NCBI RefSeq assembly: GCF_901538355.1
Contig: NZ_LR593887.1
Location: 372,001-436,000 of the forward strand
Direction: 5' to 3'
DNA from: Tuwongella immobilis
GTDB lineage: Bacteria > Planctomycetota > Planctomycetia > Gemmatales > Gemmataceae
DNA: 64,000 nucleotides
In this document: positions 17,689 through 26,414 of the stretch, in pieces
Numbering within the stretch: position 1 is the first letter of the stretch
Layout: each line of letters begins with the position of its first letter
Position numbers and translations under genes: made by a program
The notes under the pieces: model-generated
What the model was told of the DNA's origin: nothing
Database searches by the model: none
What the model saw: the letters and a program-made list of their open reading frames with translations, nothing else

Positions 17689-18921
17689 ATGCCATTGGAA
17701 GCGGTGCAAAGCGTCCTGGATCCGGTCGAAACTCCGGACAAGGAATATCTCTACACGCTGAATTTCGGGCCTCAGCACCCGGCCACGCACACCACGCTGC
17801 GTCTGATCCTCACCCTGGATGGTGAGACGATCGTGAAGGCCGTCCCCGATATTGGCTACCTCCACTCGGGCTTCGAGAAGTTGGGCGAAGACCTCGACTT
17901 CAACCAGTATGTGACCGTCGTCGATCGGATGAATTATATCTCGCCGATCGCCAACGAAATCGCTTGGCACAACGCCGTCGAAACGCTGCTGGGCATCGAG
18001 TTGACCCCCCGCTGCAAATACCTGCGCACCATCATCGCCGAGTTGGCCCGCATCAGCGACCACCTGCTTTGCGTTGGCGCGTGCGGCCTCGACTTGGGTG
18101 CCTTGACCGCGTTCTTGTATGCGTTCAACACCCGCGAGAAAATCTACGACATCTTCGAAACGATGTCCGGCCAACGCTTCCATCCCAGCTATTCCCGCGT
18201 TGGCGGGCTGATGCTGGATGTCACCGATGATTGGATCAGCAAGATTCGTCAGTTCGTCAAAGATTTCCCCAAGCCGCATAGCGAACTGACCCGCCTGCTG
18301 AACCGCAACCGCATCTTCGTGGATCGCACCAAAGATGTGGGCGTGCTGACCAAAGAAGAGGCGATCAACCGCAGCGCCAGCGGCCCGGTCGCGCGGGCCA
18401 GCGGTGTCGTGCGTGACCTGCGCAAGAACGAGCCGTATCTGGCCTATGGCGAACTGGCGGATAGCTTCAAGGTCATCGTCGGCAAAGACGGCGACTGCTA
18501 CACACGCTATCTCGTCCGCATGGCCGAGATGGAACAGTCCATGAAGATCATCGCCGCCGCCGTGGAGAATATCCCGACCGGGCCGGTGAATGTCGATGTG
18601 GATGAGAAGCAAGGTCTGCCCGATAAGAACGCGGTCTATCGCTCGATCGAAGGTCTGATTCAGCACTTCGAGATGATCATGACCAACCGCCGCTGGACGG
18701 CACCTGTGGATGAAGTCTACTCTGCGGTGGAAGCACCCAACGGCGAACTGGGCTTCTACATCGTCGGCGATGGAGAAGGGCGTGCCTATCGGGCCCGAAC
18801 TCGTCCGCCTTCGTTCATCCATTTCAGCATGTTCCCGCACCTGATCGAAGGGCACCAAATTTCGGACGTGCCGGCAGTGCTGGGTAGCCTGAATATCATT
18901 GCGGCCGAGTTGGATCGTTGA
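17689..18921 (+). CDS. nuoD: NADH-quinone oxidoreductase subunit D (49 kDa)
   Basis: 410 residues with AGGA upstream of the ATG. The N-terminus has NFGPQHPATHTTLRLIL, which lines the quinone pocket. GYLHSGFEKLGE, the region RVGGLMLDV and the C-terminal DPVLGSLNI-type end (here PAVLGSLNIIAAELDR) are all typical. It is related to the large subunit of [NiFe] hydrogenases but lacks the metal-binding cysteines. It is cytoplasmic and forms the quinone site with NuoB. nuoE starts 13 bp after its stop. Confidence 0.96.
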   Translation: MPLEAVQSVLDPVETPDKEYLYTLNFGPQHPATHTTLRLILTLDGETIVKAVPDIGYLHSGFEKLGEDLDFNQYVTVVDRMNYISPIANEIAWHNAVETLLGIELTPRCKYLRTIIAELARISDHLLCVGACGLDLGALTAFLYAFNTREKIYDIFETMSGQRFHPSYSRVGGLMLDVTDDWISKIRQFVKDFPKPHSELTRLLNRNRIFVDRTKDVGVLTKEEAINRSASGPVARASGVVRDLRKNEPYLAYGELADSFKVIVGKDGDCYTRYLVRMAEMEQSMKIIAAAVENIPTGPVNVDVDEKQGLPDKNAVYRSIEGLIQHFEMIMTNRRWTAPVDEVYSAVEAPNGELGFYIVGDGEGRAYRARTRPPSFIHFSMFPHLIEGHQISDVPAVLGSLNIIAAELDR

Positions 18922-18934
18922 GCGGAGTCGCCCC

Positions 18935-19411
18935 ATGCCAGTGTTAACCGAAGACATGAAGAATCGGATCCGCGGCTACCTGCCTTTGTATCCGACCAAA
19001 CAAGCCGTCACGCTGCCCGCGTTGCACCTGGTGCACGAAGAACTACGCTGTGTGCCGATGAAGGCGATTGAGGAAATCGCCGAGATTTTGGAACTCAGCC
19101 CGGCCCAGATTCACGACACGATGACCTTCTACGGATTCTTCAAAGACGAAGATCACAAGCAAGGTCGCTGCCGATTTTGGGTTTGTCGCGGCTTGGCCTG
19201 CATGCTGCGTGGCGGGTACGAGTTGCTGAATCATTGCTCCGAAAAGTTGCACCTCGCCCCGGGGGAAACCTCGGCTGATGGCAAGATCACGCTGGAATTC
19301 GCCGAGTGCATCGGTGCCTGCGATGGTGCCCCCGCGGTGTTGCTCAATGACGAACACGTCATGAATGTCACCCCCGAGAAGGCCGATCAGTTGATCGGCG
19401 GGTTGAAATAA
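18935..19411 (+). CDS. nuoE: NADH-quinone oxidoreductase subunit E (24 kDa)
   Basis: 158 residues from the ATG at 18935. Cluster N1a is bound by Cys84 and Cys89 (CRGLAC) and Cys125 and Cys129 (CIGAC) in the thioredoxin-like domain. An N-terminal helical domain precedes it. With NuoF and NuoG it forms the NADH-oxidising module in the cytoplasm. It lies 20 bp before nuoF. Confidence 0.96.
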   Translation: MPVLTEDMKNRIRGYLPLYPTKQAVTLPALHLVHEELRCVPMKAIEEIAEILELSPAQIHDTMTFYGFFKDEDHKQGRCRFWVCRGLACMLRGGYELLNHCSEKLHLAPGETSADGKITLEFAECIGACDGAPAVLLNDEHVMNVTPEKADQLIGGLK

Positions 19412-19431
19412 TTCCAACGGAGCCGAGAATC

Positions 19432-20775
19432 ATGGCCAAGTATGAACCGGTTCTGCTCGCCCGCATTCAGAAGCCCAACAGCCACAAGCTGGAAGGCTAT
19501 CGCAACGATGGCGGCTATTCGTCCTTCGAGCGAGCGATCAAGGAACTGAAGCCGGAACAAGTGATCGACACGGTTAAGAACGCAGGTCTGCGTGGCCGTG
19601 GCGGTGCGGGGTTCCCCACTGGGTTGAAGTGGACGTTCCTGCCCAAGGATCATCCCGGTCCGATTTATCTCTGCGTCAACGCGGATGAATCCGAGCCGTG
19701 CACATACAACAACCGCATTCTGATGGAAAAAGATCCCCATCAGGTGCTGGAAGGCGTGATGCTCGCCTGCTACGCCATCAAGTCGGAAAAGGCGTTCTTC
19801 TACATTCGCTACGAATATGGCACCGCCTTCCGCACGCTGAAAGCGGCCATCGAAGAATTGTACGCCGCCGGTCTGCTGGGCCGCAACATCCAAGGCACGG
19901 GCGTCAATCTGGACATCGTGCTGCATCGCGGTGCGGCGGCCTACATTTGCGGTGAAGAAACCGGGTTGATCGAATCGCTGGAAGGCAAGCGAGCCTGGCC
20001 GCGCATCAAGCCGCCGTTCCCGGCAATCGAAGGGGCATTCCGCAAGCCAACGATTGTCAACAATGTCGAAACCCTCGCCTGTGTCACACACATCATGCGC
20101 AAGGGCGTCGATTGGTTCAAGTCGCTGGGGGTAGCCCCCGATCCCAACAATCCGCGTGATGCGGGGAGCTTTGGGCCGAAATTGTACACCATCGCCGGTC
20201 ATGTCAACGAACCGAAATGCGTGGAACTGCCGATGGGCGTGACGCTTCGGGAGTTGATCGACAAGCATGGCGGCGGGGTGTGGAAGGGCCGTAAGGTCAA
20301 AGCCGCCAATCCGGGTGGGTTGTCGATGGGCTTCGTGACCGAATCGGAACTCGATATTCCGCTCGATTTCAACGGGCCGGGCAAAGTCGGCTGCCTGGGT
20401 TTGGGCACGGCGGCGATTACCGTGATCGATGATCAGACCAGCATGGTCGATGTGCTGCACAACGTCTGCCAATTCTACGCGCATGAATCGTGCGGCCAAT
20501 GCACGCCTTGCCGGGAAGGCACGGGTTGGATGCTCAAGATCACCGACCGGCTGCGCTCCGGACAAGGTCGCCGGGAAGACTTGGATATCTTGGTGGAAGT
20601 CGCGGATCGGATCGGTATCATGCCAGGAACGACGATTTGCGGCTTGTCGGATGGTGCCGGTTGGCCGGTGAAAACCGCCATTCGGAAATTCCGCAAGGAA
20701 TTCGAAGATGCGATTCGCGGTGGTCAACCCAGCCCGATTCGTGCTTCGCTGCCGGTGCTGGCCGGGGCGCACTAA
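19432..20775 (+). CDS. nuoF: NADH-quinone oxidoreductase subunit F (51 kDa)
   Basis: 447 residues. The FMN/NADH-binding glycine motif GRGGAGFPTGLKW, the segment NADESEPCTYNNR and the cluster N3 motif ESCGQCTPCREGTGWM are all present, with the fourth Cys ligand in TTICGLSDG. It oxidises NADH and passes electrons through FMN to the Fe-S chain. It is the last gene before an unusual lipoprotein gene that separates it from nuoG. Confidence 0.97.
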   Translation: MAKYEPVLLARIQKPNSHKLEGYRNDGGYSSFERAIKELKPEQVIDTVKNAGLRGRGGAGFPTGLKWTFLPKDHPGPIYLCVNADESEPCTYNNRILMEKDPHQVLEGVMLACYAIKSEKAFFYIRYEYGTAFRTLKAAIEELYAAGLLGRNIQGTGVNLDIVLHRGAAAYICGEETGLIESLEGKRAWPRIKPPFPAIEGAFRKPTIVNNVETLACVTHIMRKGVDWFKSLGVAPDPNNPRDAGSFGPKLYTIAGHVNEPKCVELPMGVTLRELIDKHGGGVWKGRKVKAANPGGLSMGFVTESELDIPLDFNGPGKVGCLGLGTAAITVIDDQTSMVDVLHNVCQFYAHESCGQCTPCREGTGWMLKITDRLRSGQGRREDLDILVEVADRIGIMPGTTICGLSDGAGWPVKTAIRKFRKEFEDAIRGGQPSPIRASLPVLAGAH

Positions 20776-20828
20776 GCGTTCTGCCGCGTCGACTTGGGCT
20801 GAAAATCGCCGAACGGGGGGATCGCATC

Positions 20829-21506
20829 ATGCGTGTGCTGCTCGTGATCGGACTATCGCTAGGTTTGGCGTCGGGCTGCAAAAAAGCCATGGACGCCCTC
20901 GATAAAGATGCCCAAGTGGGCGCGGATGAGAAATCCAAGACGCTCCAGGAATATCTGCGGACGCCGCCACCCGCGCAGCCGTCCGCACCGCCGATGATGG
21001 CGGGGAACAACCCGCAAGGCAACGCGCCGCAAGCCGGAAATCCGACGGGAAATCCGAACGTGCGGCCGAATCCGGTGATGGGTGGCAACCCACCGCCGCA
21101 ACAGCAACCGACACCGCCTCAGCCGATGAATCCAAATCCTGGAATCGGTGCGGCTCAAGGTGGTTCGGGTGGGGCGGCTCAGGCGGTTCGCGGGGCAGTG
21201 CGTCGCACGGTATCCGCGAATGATTTGGCGAACCTGCGCATTTACATCGAATCGGCATCGCTGGCGAGTGGTTCGATGCCCGGGCCGCAACAGATTCTTG
21301 CGGATGTGTCGCGGGATTTGCCCGGCGTGGTGAAGGCGGTGCAAGAAGGGTCGCTGGTGCTGACTGGTATTCGTCAGCGCGAAGGGGTGTGGGCCTATGA
21401 AGCGGCCGCGCTCAGCCAAGCGAATGGCGGCATGGTGCTGACCAATAACGGGGTCGAGCGCATGTCGCCGCAGCAGTTGCAGCAAGCCTTGCAATTGCAG
21501 CGATAA
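20829..21506 (+). CDS. proline-rich lipoprotein inserted between nuoF and nuoG
   Basis: 225 residues. The signal peptide ends in a lipobox, LASGC, with Cys17 as the predicted lipidation site. A Pro/Asn/Gln-rich linker (about 50-125) joins it to a compact C-terminal domain (about 130-225) containing NDLANLRIYIESASLASG and VVKAVQEGSLVLTGIRQREGVWAYE. The family is not one I can name. It is exported and membrane-attached, unlike the cytoplasmic NuoF and NuoG on either side. It is followed by an intrinsic terminator-like hairpin 75 bp after its stop. It may be a complex I accessory factor or an unrelated passenger. Confidence 0.85.
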   Translation: MRVLLVIGLSLGLASGCKKAMDALDKDAQVGADEKSKTLQEYLRTPPPAQPSAPPMMAGNNPQGNAPQAGNPTGNPNVRPNPVMGGNPPPQQQPTPPQPMNPNPGIGAAQGGSGGAAQAVRGAVRRTVSANDLANLRIYIESASLASGSMPGPQQILADVSRDLPGVVKAVQEGSLVLTGIRQREGVWAYEAAALSQANGGMVLTNNGVERMSPQQLQQALQLQR

Positions 21507-21580
21507 GCGAATTTTCGGATGGGAGTGCGATCGGTTCTTCGGGGCCGGTCGCCGGTTTGGGAAGTGGTTTCTCATGGATC

Positions 21581-21604
21581 CCGGGCGTCCTCCGCCCGGT
21601 TTTT
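21581..21604 (+). terminator. intrinsic terminator just upstream of nuoG
   Basis: CCGGGCG (21581-21587), a 5-nt loop and CGCCCGG (21593-21599) form a perfect 7-bp GC stem followed by TTTTT (21600-21604). It lies between the lipoprotein gene and nuoG, only 16 nt before the nuoG ATG, and would limit read-through into nuoG-N unless it is attenuated or nuoG has its own promoter upstream. Confidence 0.75.
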
Positions 21605-21620
21605 CTTCAGGTGGACGGCC

Positions 21621-23348
21621 ATGGCCATCGTTTATGTGAACGACCAGCCGGTAGACATCGGGAATGAGCGGCTGAACCTGATCGAGGCCGCGGAAAAGGC
21701 CGGCGTGTTCATTCCGCACTACTGCTGGCACCCGGCGTTGAGCGTGGTCGCTAGCTGCCGGATGTGCTTGGTGGAAACCGGCGAACGCAAGCCGGACGGC
21801 ACCATCCTGATGCAGCCCAAAGTGGTGCCCGGCTGTCAAACGCCTGCCCGCGATGGGACGATCATCATCACCGGGGAATACGGCAAAGCGCCCGCGACGG
21901 GGGCCGCTGCCGAGCCGCTGCCGTATCCTGCAAACTACCGCCCCGGCGACAAGGCCAAGAAATCGCAAGCCGACACTCTGGAAAATCTGCTGCTCAATCA
22001 CCCGTTGGATTGTCCGGTTTGTGACAAGGCCGGCGAGTGCAAGCTGCAAGACTTCAGCTTCAAATACGGCCGCAGTCAATCGCGGCTGGTGGACGAAAAG
22101 AACACCCCGCCGAATAAGCCGAACCTCAGCGAACGCATCGCGTTGTTCACCGACCGATGCATCATGTGTTCCCGATGTGTGCGCTTCACCCGCGAAGTGG
22201 CTGGCACCTCGGAATTGCAGATTGTCAATCGCGGCAATCATGCTGAAATCGACGTGTTCCCCGGTCGGCCGCTCAACAACAAGCTCTCCGGCAACGTCGT
22301 CGATCTCTGCCCGGTTGGTGCGTTGGGCAGCAAAGACTTCTTGTACAAGCAGCGCGTGTGGTTCCTGAAGACGACCCCGAGCATTTGCGCGGGTTGCTCG
22401 ACCGGCTGCGCGATCGATGTCGATGCCAACAAGGATATCGTGTTCCGACTGCGGGCCCGATTCAATCCGCAAGCCCAAGGGCACTTCATCTGCGATGAGG
22501 GGCGTTGGGGCTATCACTATGTCAATTCCGCCGAGCGACATACGCGGGCGTTCGGTCGCAAAGACGGCGAACTGAAGCCGGTTAGCTACGCGGATGCGCT
22601 GTCGGGCATTCGCGTCGATCTGGCCAACGCCGTCGCCGAGAAGCCGGAAAGCGTGGTCTTCGCGCTGTCGCCATTCCTGACGGTGGAAGAGGCGTATCTG
22701 CTGGCGAGCTATGCCAAGAGCCTGTCGCCGAATGTCAAGTTGGTGTTGGGGCCGGTGCCGGTGGTTGGCCAAGACGACACCTTCCCGAAGAATTGGAAGG
22801 GCGAGCCGGTTCAACCGGTGAAGTTCACGATTCGAGCGGAAAAGGCACCGAATCGCCTGGGTGTGGAAGCGGTGTTGAAGCACTTCCAAGGGGACGTGAT
22901 TCCGCTGAACAATCTGAACGAATCGGTGGCCCGTGGCCAGGTGAAGACGCTGTTTTTGAGCGGTGGCTATCCGGCTGTGGGGTGGCTGAACGACTTTGAA
23001 ACCAATATCCTGAAGACGATTCCGACGCTGATCGTTCAGGATTTGTTCCGCACGGAACTGAGCAAGTCTGCGAAGTGGGTTTTGCCGGCGGCGAGCTTTG
23101 CGGAGAAAGACGGCACGTTCGTCAATCACGCGGGGCTGGCCCAGGCTTTGCGTCGGGTGGTGAAATCGCCCGGCGAAGTGCGAACGGAAGGCCAAGTGGC
23201 AGCCGATCTGAGCGGCCGCAAGGGCTTGCTGCATGTGCCGACGATTCGCAAGGAAATTGCCGCGGCGATCCCGGCGTTGTCTGTGCTCGGCGGCGAGCTG
23301 GGCGAACATGGTGTGAAACTGTCGGCCCCCGCGATGGCCACCGTCTGA
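21621..23348 (+). CDS. nuoG: NADH-quinone oxidoreductase subunit G (75 kDa), short form with N7-type site
   Basis: 575 residues from the ATG at 21621, which follows AGGTGG. Cluster ligands are visible: 2Fe-2S N1b at Cys35, Cys46, Cys49 and Cys72; N5 at His127, Cys131, Cys134 and Cys140; N4 at Cys180, Cys183, Cys186 and Cys230; and an N7-type site at Cys256, Cys259, Cys263 and Cys291. The molybdopterin-oxidoreductase-like C-terminal half is much shorter than in E. coli NuoG (over 900 residues). It acts in the cytoplasmic electron-transfer arm. nuoH follows after 24 bp. Confidence 0.96.
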   Translation: MAIVYVNDQPVDIGNERLNLIEAAEKAGVFIPHYCWHPALSVVASCRMCLVETGERKPDGTILMQPKVVPGCQTPARDGTIIITGEYGKAPATGAAAEPLPYPANYRPGDKAKKSQADTLENLLLNHPLDCPVCDKAGECKLQDFSFKYGRSQSRLVDEKNTPPNKPNLSERIALFTDRCIMCSRCVRFTREVAGTSELQIVNRGNHAEIDVFPGRPLNNKLSGNVVDLCPVGALGSKDFLYKQRVWFLKTTPSICAGCSTGCAIDVDANKDIVFRLRARFNPQAQGHFICDEGRWGYHYVNSAERHTRAFGRKDGELKPVSYADALSGIRVDLANAVAEKPESVVFALSPFLTVEEAYLLASYAKSLSPNVKLVLGPVPVVGQDDTFPKNWKGEPVQPVKFTIRAEKAPNRLGVEAVLKHFQGDVIPLNNLNESVARGQVKTLFLSGGYPAVGWLNDFETNILKTIPTLIVQDLFRTELSKSAKWVLPAASFAEKDGTFVNHAGLAQALRRVVKSPGEVRTEGQVAADLSGRKGLLHVPTIRKEIAAAIPALSVLGGELGEHGVKLSAPAMATV

Positions 23349-23372
23349 CTCTGACCGCAAGGAATCTCGACG

Positions 23373-24623
23373 ATGCCCAGCTTTAGTCTGCTGTTCACGC
23401 TCTTCATCATTGCGGTGGTGATGGGCGTGATCCTCAACACGGTCGCCTACCTCATTTATGTCGAGCGGAAAATCTCGGCATACATGCAAGAACGCATCGG
23501 GCCCAACCGCGTCGGCCCATTCGGGCTGATTCAACCGTTGGTCGATGGTGCGAAGATGTTCCTCAAAGAGGACATCATCCCCAAGCATGTGGATCGCGTT
23601 TTCTATCTGCTGGCACCGGGAGTCGCGGCGGCCACGGCCTTGTTTGCCTTCGTTGTGGTCCCGTTCGGCCCGACGACTCCACCGCCGGCTCCCGTGGTTG
23701 TGACCGCCGAGATGACTCCGGCAGAAGCAGTCAATGCGTTCAACAAGACCCAAGAAGCCTATCAATCGCAAACCAGCTATGTGATTGCACCGGGCATCAA
23801 CATTGGCATGCTGTTCACGTTCGCCATCGGTTCGCTGGCGGTGTACGGCATCATCCTGGGCGGTTGGTCCGCTGGGAGCAAATACGCCTTTTTGGGTGCG
23901 TTGCGCAGCTCGGCACAGATCATCAGTTACGAAATCCCGTTGGGGCTGTCGATTCTGGGCGTTGTGCTCCTGATTGGCTCCTTCAATTTGGAAACCGTGA
24001 TTAATTGGCAGACACAACATGGTTGGATGGTGTTGTATCAGCCGCTGGCGTTCTTGATCTTCCTGACGGCGGTTTTCGCGGAATGCAATCGCTTGCCGTT
24101 CGACTTGCCGGAAGCGGAACAGGAACTGGTCGGCGGGTATCACACGGAATACTCGTCGCTGAAGTTCGGTCTGTTCTATCTGGGCGAATACACGCACATG
24201 ATTACCACCAGCGCGCTGGCGTCGATCGTCTTCTTCGGCGGTTGGCACATGCCGTTTGTGAGCGAGTGGGTGACACCCGGTTCGCTGGCGGATATCGCCA
24301 TCAAGTTTGCCGCGCTCATGGGCAAGATCACGTTCTTCATTCTGTTCTACATGCTGGTGCGTTGGACGATTCCGCGCTTCCGATTCGACCAGCTCATGGG
24401 CTTGGCCTGGCAGGTGATGGTGCCGTTGGCCACGCTGAACATTCTGTGTGTGATGTTGGTCCGCGAATTCCTGATGCCGGAAAGCTTCAACAGCAACGGC
24501 TGGATTCTGACGGCAGCCTCGTTTGGATTGTTTGCCATCTCGGCGTTGATTTCGACTACTGCAACCCCGGGACGCCGGATGCCGGCTCGCAAGCCGACCC
24601 CGCAAGTTCCCGCAGGCGTTTGA
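23373..24623 (+). CDS. nuoH: NADH-quinone oxidoreductase subunit H, with enlarged loop
   Basis: 416 residues against about 325 in E. coli. Eight or more transmembrane helices are expected. ERKISAYMQERIGPNRVGP (about 31-49) and AECNRLPFDLPEAEQELVGGYHTEYS are diagnostic of the quinone-channel subunit. Between PFGP (97-100) and GINIGMLF (from 141) lies an extra hydrophilic segment that makes this loop about 25 residues longer than in E. coli. The C-terminus is also extended and basic. It is an inner-membrane protein. A strong hairpin separates it from nuoI. Confidence 0.95.
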   Translation: MPSFSLLFTLFIIAVVMGVILNTVAYLIYVERKISAYMQERIGPNRVGPFGLIQPLVDGAKMFLKEDIIPKHVDRVFYLLAPGVAAATALFAFVVVPFGPTTPPPAPVVVTAEMTPAEAVNAFNKTQEAYQSQTSYVIAPGINIGMLFTFAIGSLAVYGIILGGWSAGSKYAFLGALRSSAQIISYEIPLGLSILGVVLLIGSFNLETVINWQTQHGWMVLYQPLAFLIFLTAVFAECNRLPFDLPEAEQELVGGYHTEYSSLKFGLFYLGEYTHMITTSALASIVFFGGWHMPFVSEWVTPGSLADIAIKFAALMGKITFFILFYMLVRWTIPRFRFDQLMGLAWQVMVPLATLNILCVMLVREFLMPESFNSNGWILTAASFGLFAISALISTTATPGRRMPARKPTPQVPAGV

Positions 24624-24633
24624 ACCATTCATT

Positions 24634-24672
24634 GCCCCCTTGGTGGTCTTCGCAACCGACCGCCAAGGGGGC
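24634..24672 (+). promoter_or_regulatory. 15-bp hairpin between nuoH and nuoI
   Basis: GCCCCCTTGGTGGTC (24634-24648) pairs with GACCGCCAAGGGGGC (24658-24672) along 15 bp with a single G-U wobble and a 9-nt loop. No U-tract follows, so it is more likely an mRNA processing or stability element than a terminator. It ends 18 nt before the nuoI start. Confidence 0.65.
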
Positions 24673-24689
24673 CGATTTGAAAAGGCGGC

Positions 24690-25271
24690 ATGCGCATGGC
24701 AGTCATCGACGAAAAAGACGTAATCACCATCTCGGCCCCCAAGTTGGGCTTCTGGGATAAGCTGTACGTTCCCGCGATTCTGGAAGGGCTTTCCATCACC
24801 GGGAAGCACATTCTGGGACCGAAAACGACGGAACAATATCCGGAACAAGAACCGGACTTGCCCGCGAATTATCGCGGCGTGCATCGGCTGAATCGGGATG
24901 AAGAAGGGCGTGTCCGCTGCGTGGCCTGCTACATGTGCTCGACCGCATGCCCGGCCCACTGCATCGACATTGTCGCGGCACCTTCTCCGTGGGGAGATCG
25001 TGAAAAATATCCCGAGACCTTTGTCATCGACGAGTTGCGCTGTATCTATTGCGGCATGTGCGAAGAAGCCTGCCCGGTCGATGCGATCGAACTGACCGGG
25101 CTCTACGATCTGACCGGGCTTTCCCGCGAACAAATGCTGTTCGACAAGGAAAAACTGCTCAGCGTTTGGGACGAAACGCACACGAATCCCAAAGACCCGG
25201 TGCGTACTCGGGTGGGCAAGCTAGGCCCGGCGGCCGAGTTGCCAGTTGTGCCAGCGGGCGATAAGAAGTGA
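24690..25271 (+). CDS. nuoI: NADH-quinone oxidoreductase subunit I (23 kDa ferredoxin-like)
   Basis: 193 residues. Two 4Fe-4S motifs (N6a and N6b) are visible: Cys77, 80, 83, 87 (CVACYMCSTACP) and Cys118, 121, 124, 128 (CIYCGMCEEACP). The start is 24690 or 24696. AAAGG spacing is 4 nt for the first and 10 nt for the second. The tail is rich in Lys and Pro. It links NuoG clusters to N2 in NuoB on the cytoplasmic face. Confidence 0.96.
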   Translation: MRMAVIDEKDVITISAPKLGFWDKLYVPAILEGLSITGKHILGPKTTEQYPEQEPDLPANYRGVHRLNRDEEGRVRCVACYMCSTACPAHCIDIVAAPSPWGDREKYPETFVIDELRCIYCGMCEEACPVDAIELTGLYDLTGLSREQMLFDKEKLLSVWDETHTNPKDPVRTRVGKLGPAAELPVVPAGDKK

Positions 25272-25331
25272 TTCGCTGGCTCGCTTCGGCTGGGTACTCG
25301 CGTTGACTCCTTGCACGACGAAAGGCTGTCC

Positions 25332-26414
25332 ATGAACGGGCCGCTCTTACTGCCGATCACACTCGGTTTTCTGAGTATCTTCACACTGTTGCCCCGCACC
25401 CGGTTGGGATCTCCCATTCCGGGCGCGCTGCTGGGGCTTGCCGCCCTGGTTTCTCTGGGGGCATACCTGCTGGGCACCACGACTGGCCGCCCACTGGTGA
25501 CCGTGGAAGAACTCCTCTTCTACGCATTCGCCGGAAAAGCCATCCTCTTTGCCGGTCTGATGATCGTGCAGCGCAATCCGGCTCGATCCGCCATCGCCTT
25601 TGCGGTGGTGATTCTGTCGGTCTGCGGGCTGTTCCTGCTGCAGGGGGCACCGTTCCTGTTCGCCGCCACGCTGATTATCTACGCGGGGGCGATCATCGTG
25701 ACGTTCTTGTTTGTGCTGATGCTCTCCGCACAATCGGGCTATTCCTTCTCCGATGCCAACGACCGCTCCCGCGAGCCGTTCCTGGCCTCGCTGGTGGGGT
25801 TCGTGTTGCTGGGCGTGCTGCTGGTAGTACTGCAACGGGCCTACGATCAACGCAGCTTGGATCGCTTGCTGCTGCTGGCCAATAACGCCAGCCGAGCCAC
25901 AACTGCCGATGAATTGCAAGCGGTGATTCCCACTCCGGTGGCTTACCTGGAATCGCTGCGGCGGGAAGTGGATCTGATTCAGATGCCGGTCGAAAAGGGC
26001 ACCGATGACGATCTCCGCTCGAAATTCGACATGCTGCAAGCGGCCATCGAATCGTTGAAGCAGACCCTGCAATCGCCGCCCGATGCCGCACAATGGGAAT
26101 CCAAGGTGCAACAGCCGTTGGTCGAACTGACCAAATTGGGCCGCGATGTGCAACGCAGCGTGAACGATCCGCTGATTCGCAATCAAAAGATGCTGGAATC
26201 GACCAAGACGGTTGTTTCGTCCGGCTATGGGGCGAGCCTGCCGGCCTCTCCGAGCGGCTTGCGGGAACTGCCGGCCGCGAACGTGCCTGCGTTGGGACGC
26301 ACGCTGTTTTCCGATCATTTGCTGACCGTGGAACTGGCGGGAACCCTGCTTCTGGTCGCCACCATTGGGGCGATCCTGATCGCAAGTGACCGACCGCTGA
26401 GGAACCCTGTATGA
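25332..26414 (+). CDS. nuoJ: NADH-quinone oxidoreductase subunit J with large soluble insertion
   Basis: 360 residues from 25332 (AAAGG 7 nt upstream). NuoJ is normally 165-200 residues. Here two extra hydrophobic segments (about 4-48) precede the usual core (about 60-170), which includes the conserved LIIYAGAIIVTFLFVLML (115-132, the pi-bulge helix region). Residues about 170-322 are a hydrophilic, probably helical insertion (for example DLRSKFDMLQAAIESLKQTL). The final canonical helix, LFSDHLLTVELAGTLLLVAT, follows it. The stop overlaps the nuoK start (ATGA). Confidence 0.93.
   Translation: MNGPLLLPITLGFLSIFTLLPRTRLGSPIPGALLGLAALVSLGAYLLGTTTGRPLVTVEELLFYAFAGKAILFAGLMIVQRNPARSAIAFAVVILSVCGLFLLQGAPFLFAATLIIYAGAIIVTFLFVLMLSAQSGYSFSDANDRSREPFLASLVGFVLLGVLLVVLQRAYDQRSLDRLLLLANNASRATTADELQAVIPTPVAYLESLRREVDLIQMPVEKGTDDDLRSKFDMLQAAIESLKQTLQSPPDAAQWESKVQQPLVELTKLGRDVQRSVNDPLIRNQKMLESTKTVVSSGYGASLPASPSGLRELPAANVPALGRTLFSDHLLTVELAGTLLLVATIGAILIASDRPLRNPV

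Noticed and set aside
20859-25181. A 1440-codon open frame antisense to nuoG, nuoH and nuoI
   Set aside because: It mirrors highly conserved complex I genes in GC-rich sequence, where stops are rare on the opposite strand. It is rich in Arg, His and Gln, and has no family motif or ribosome site.
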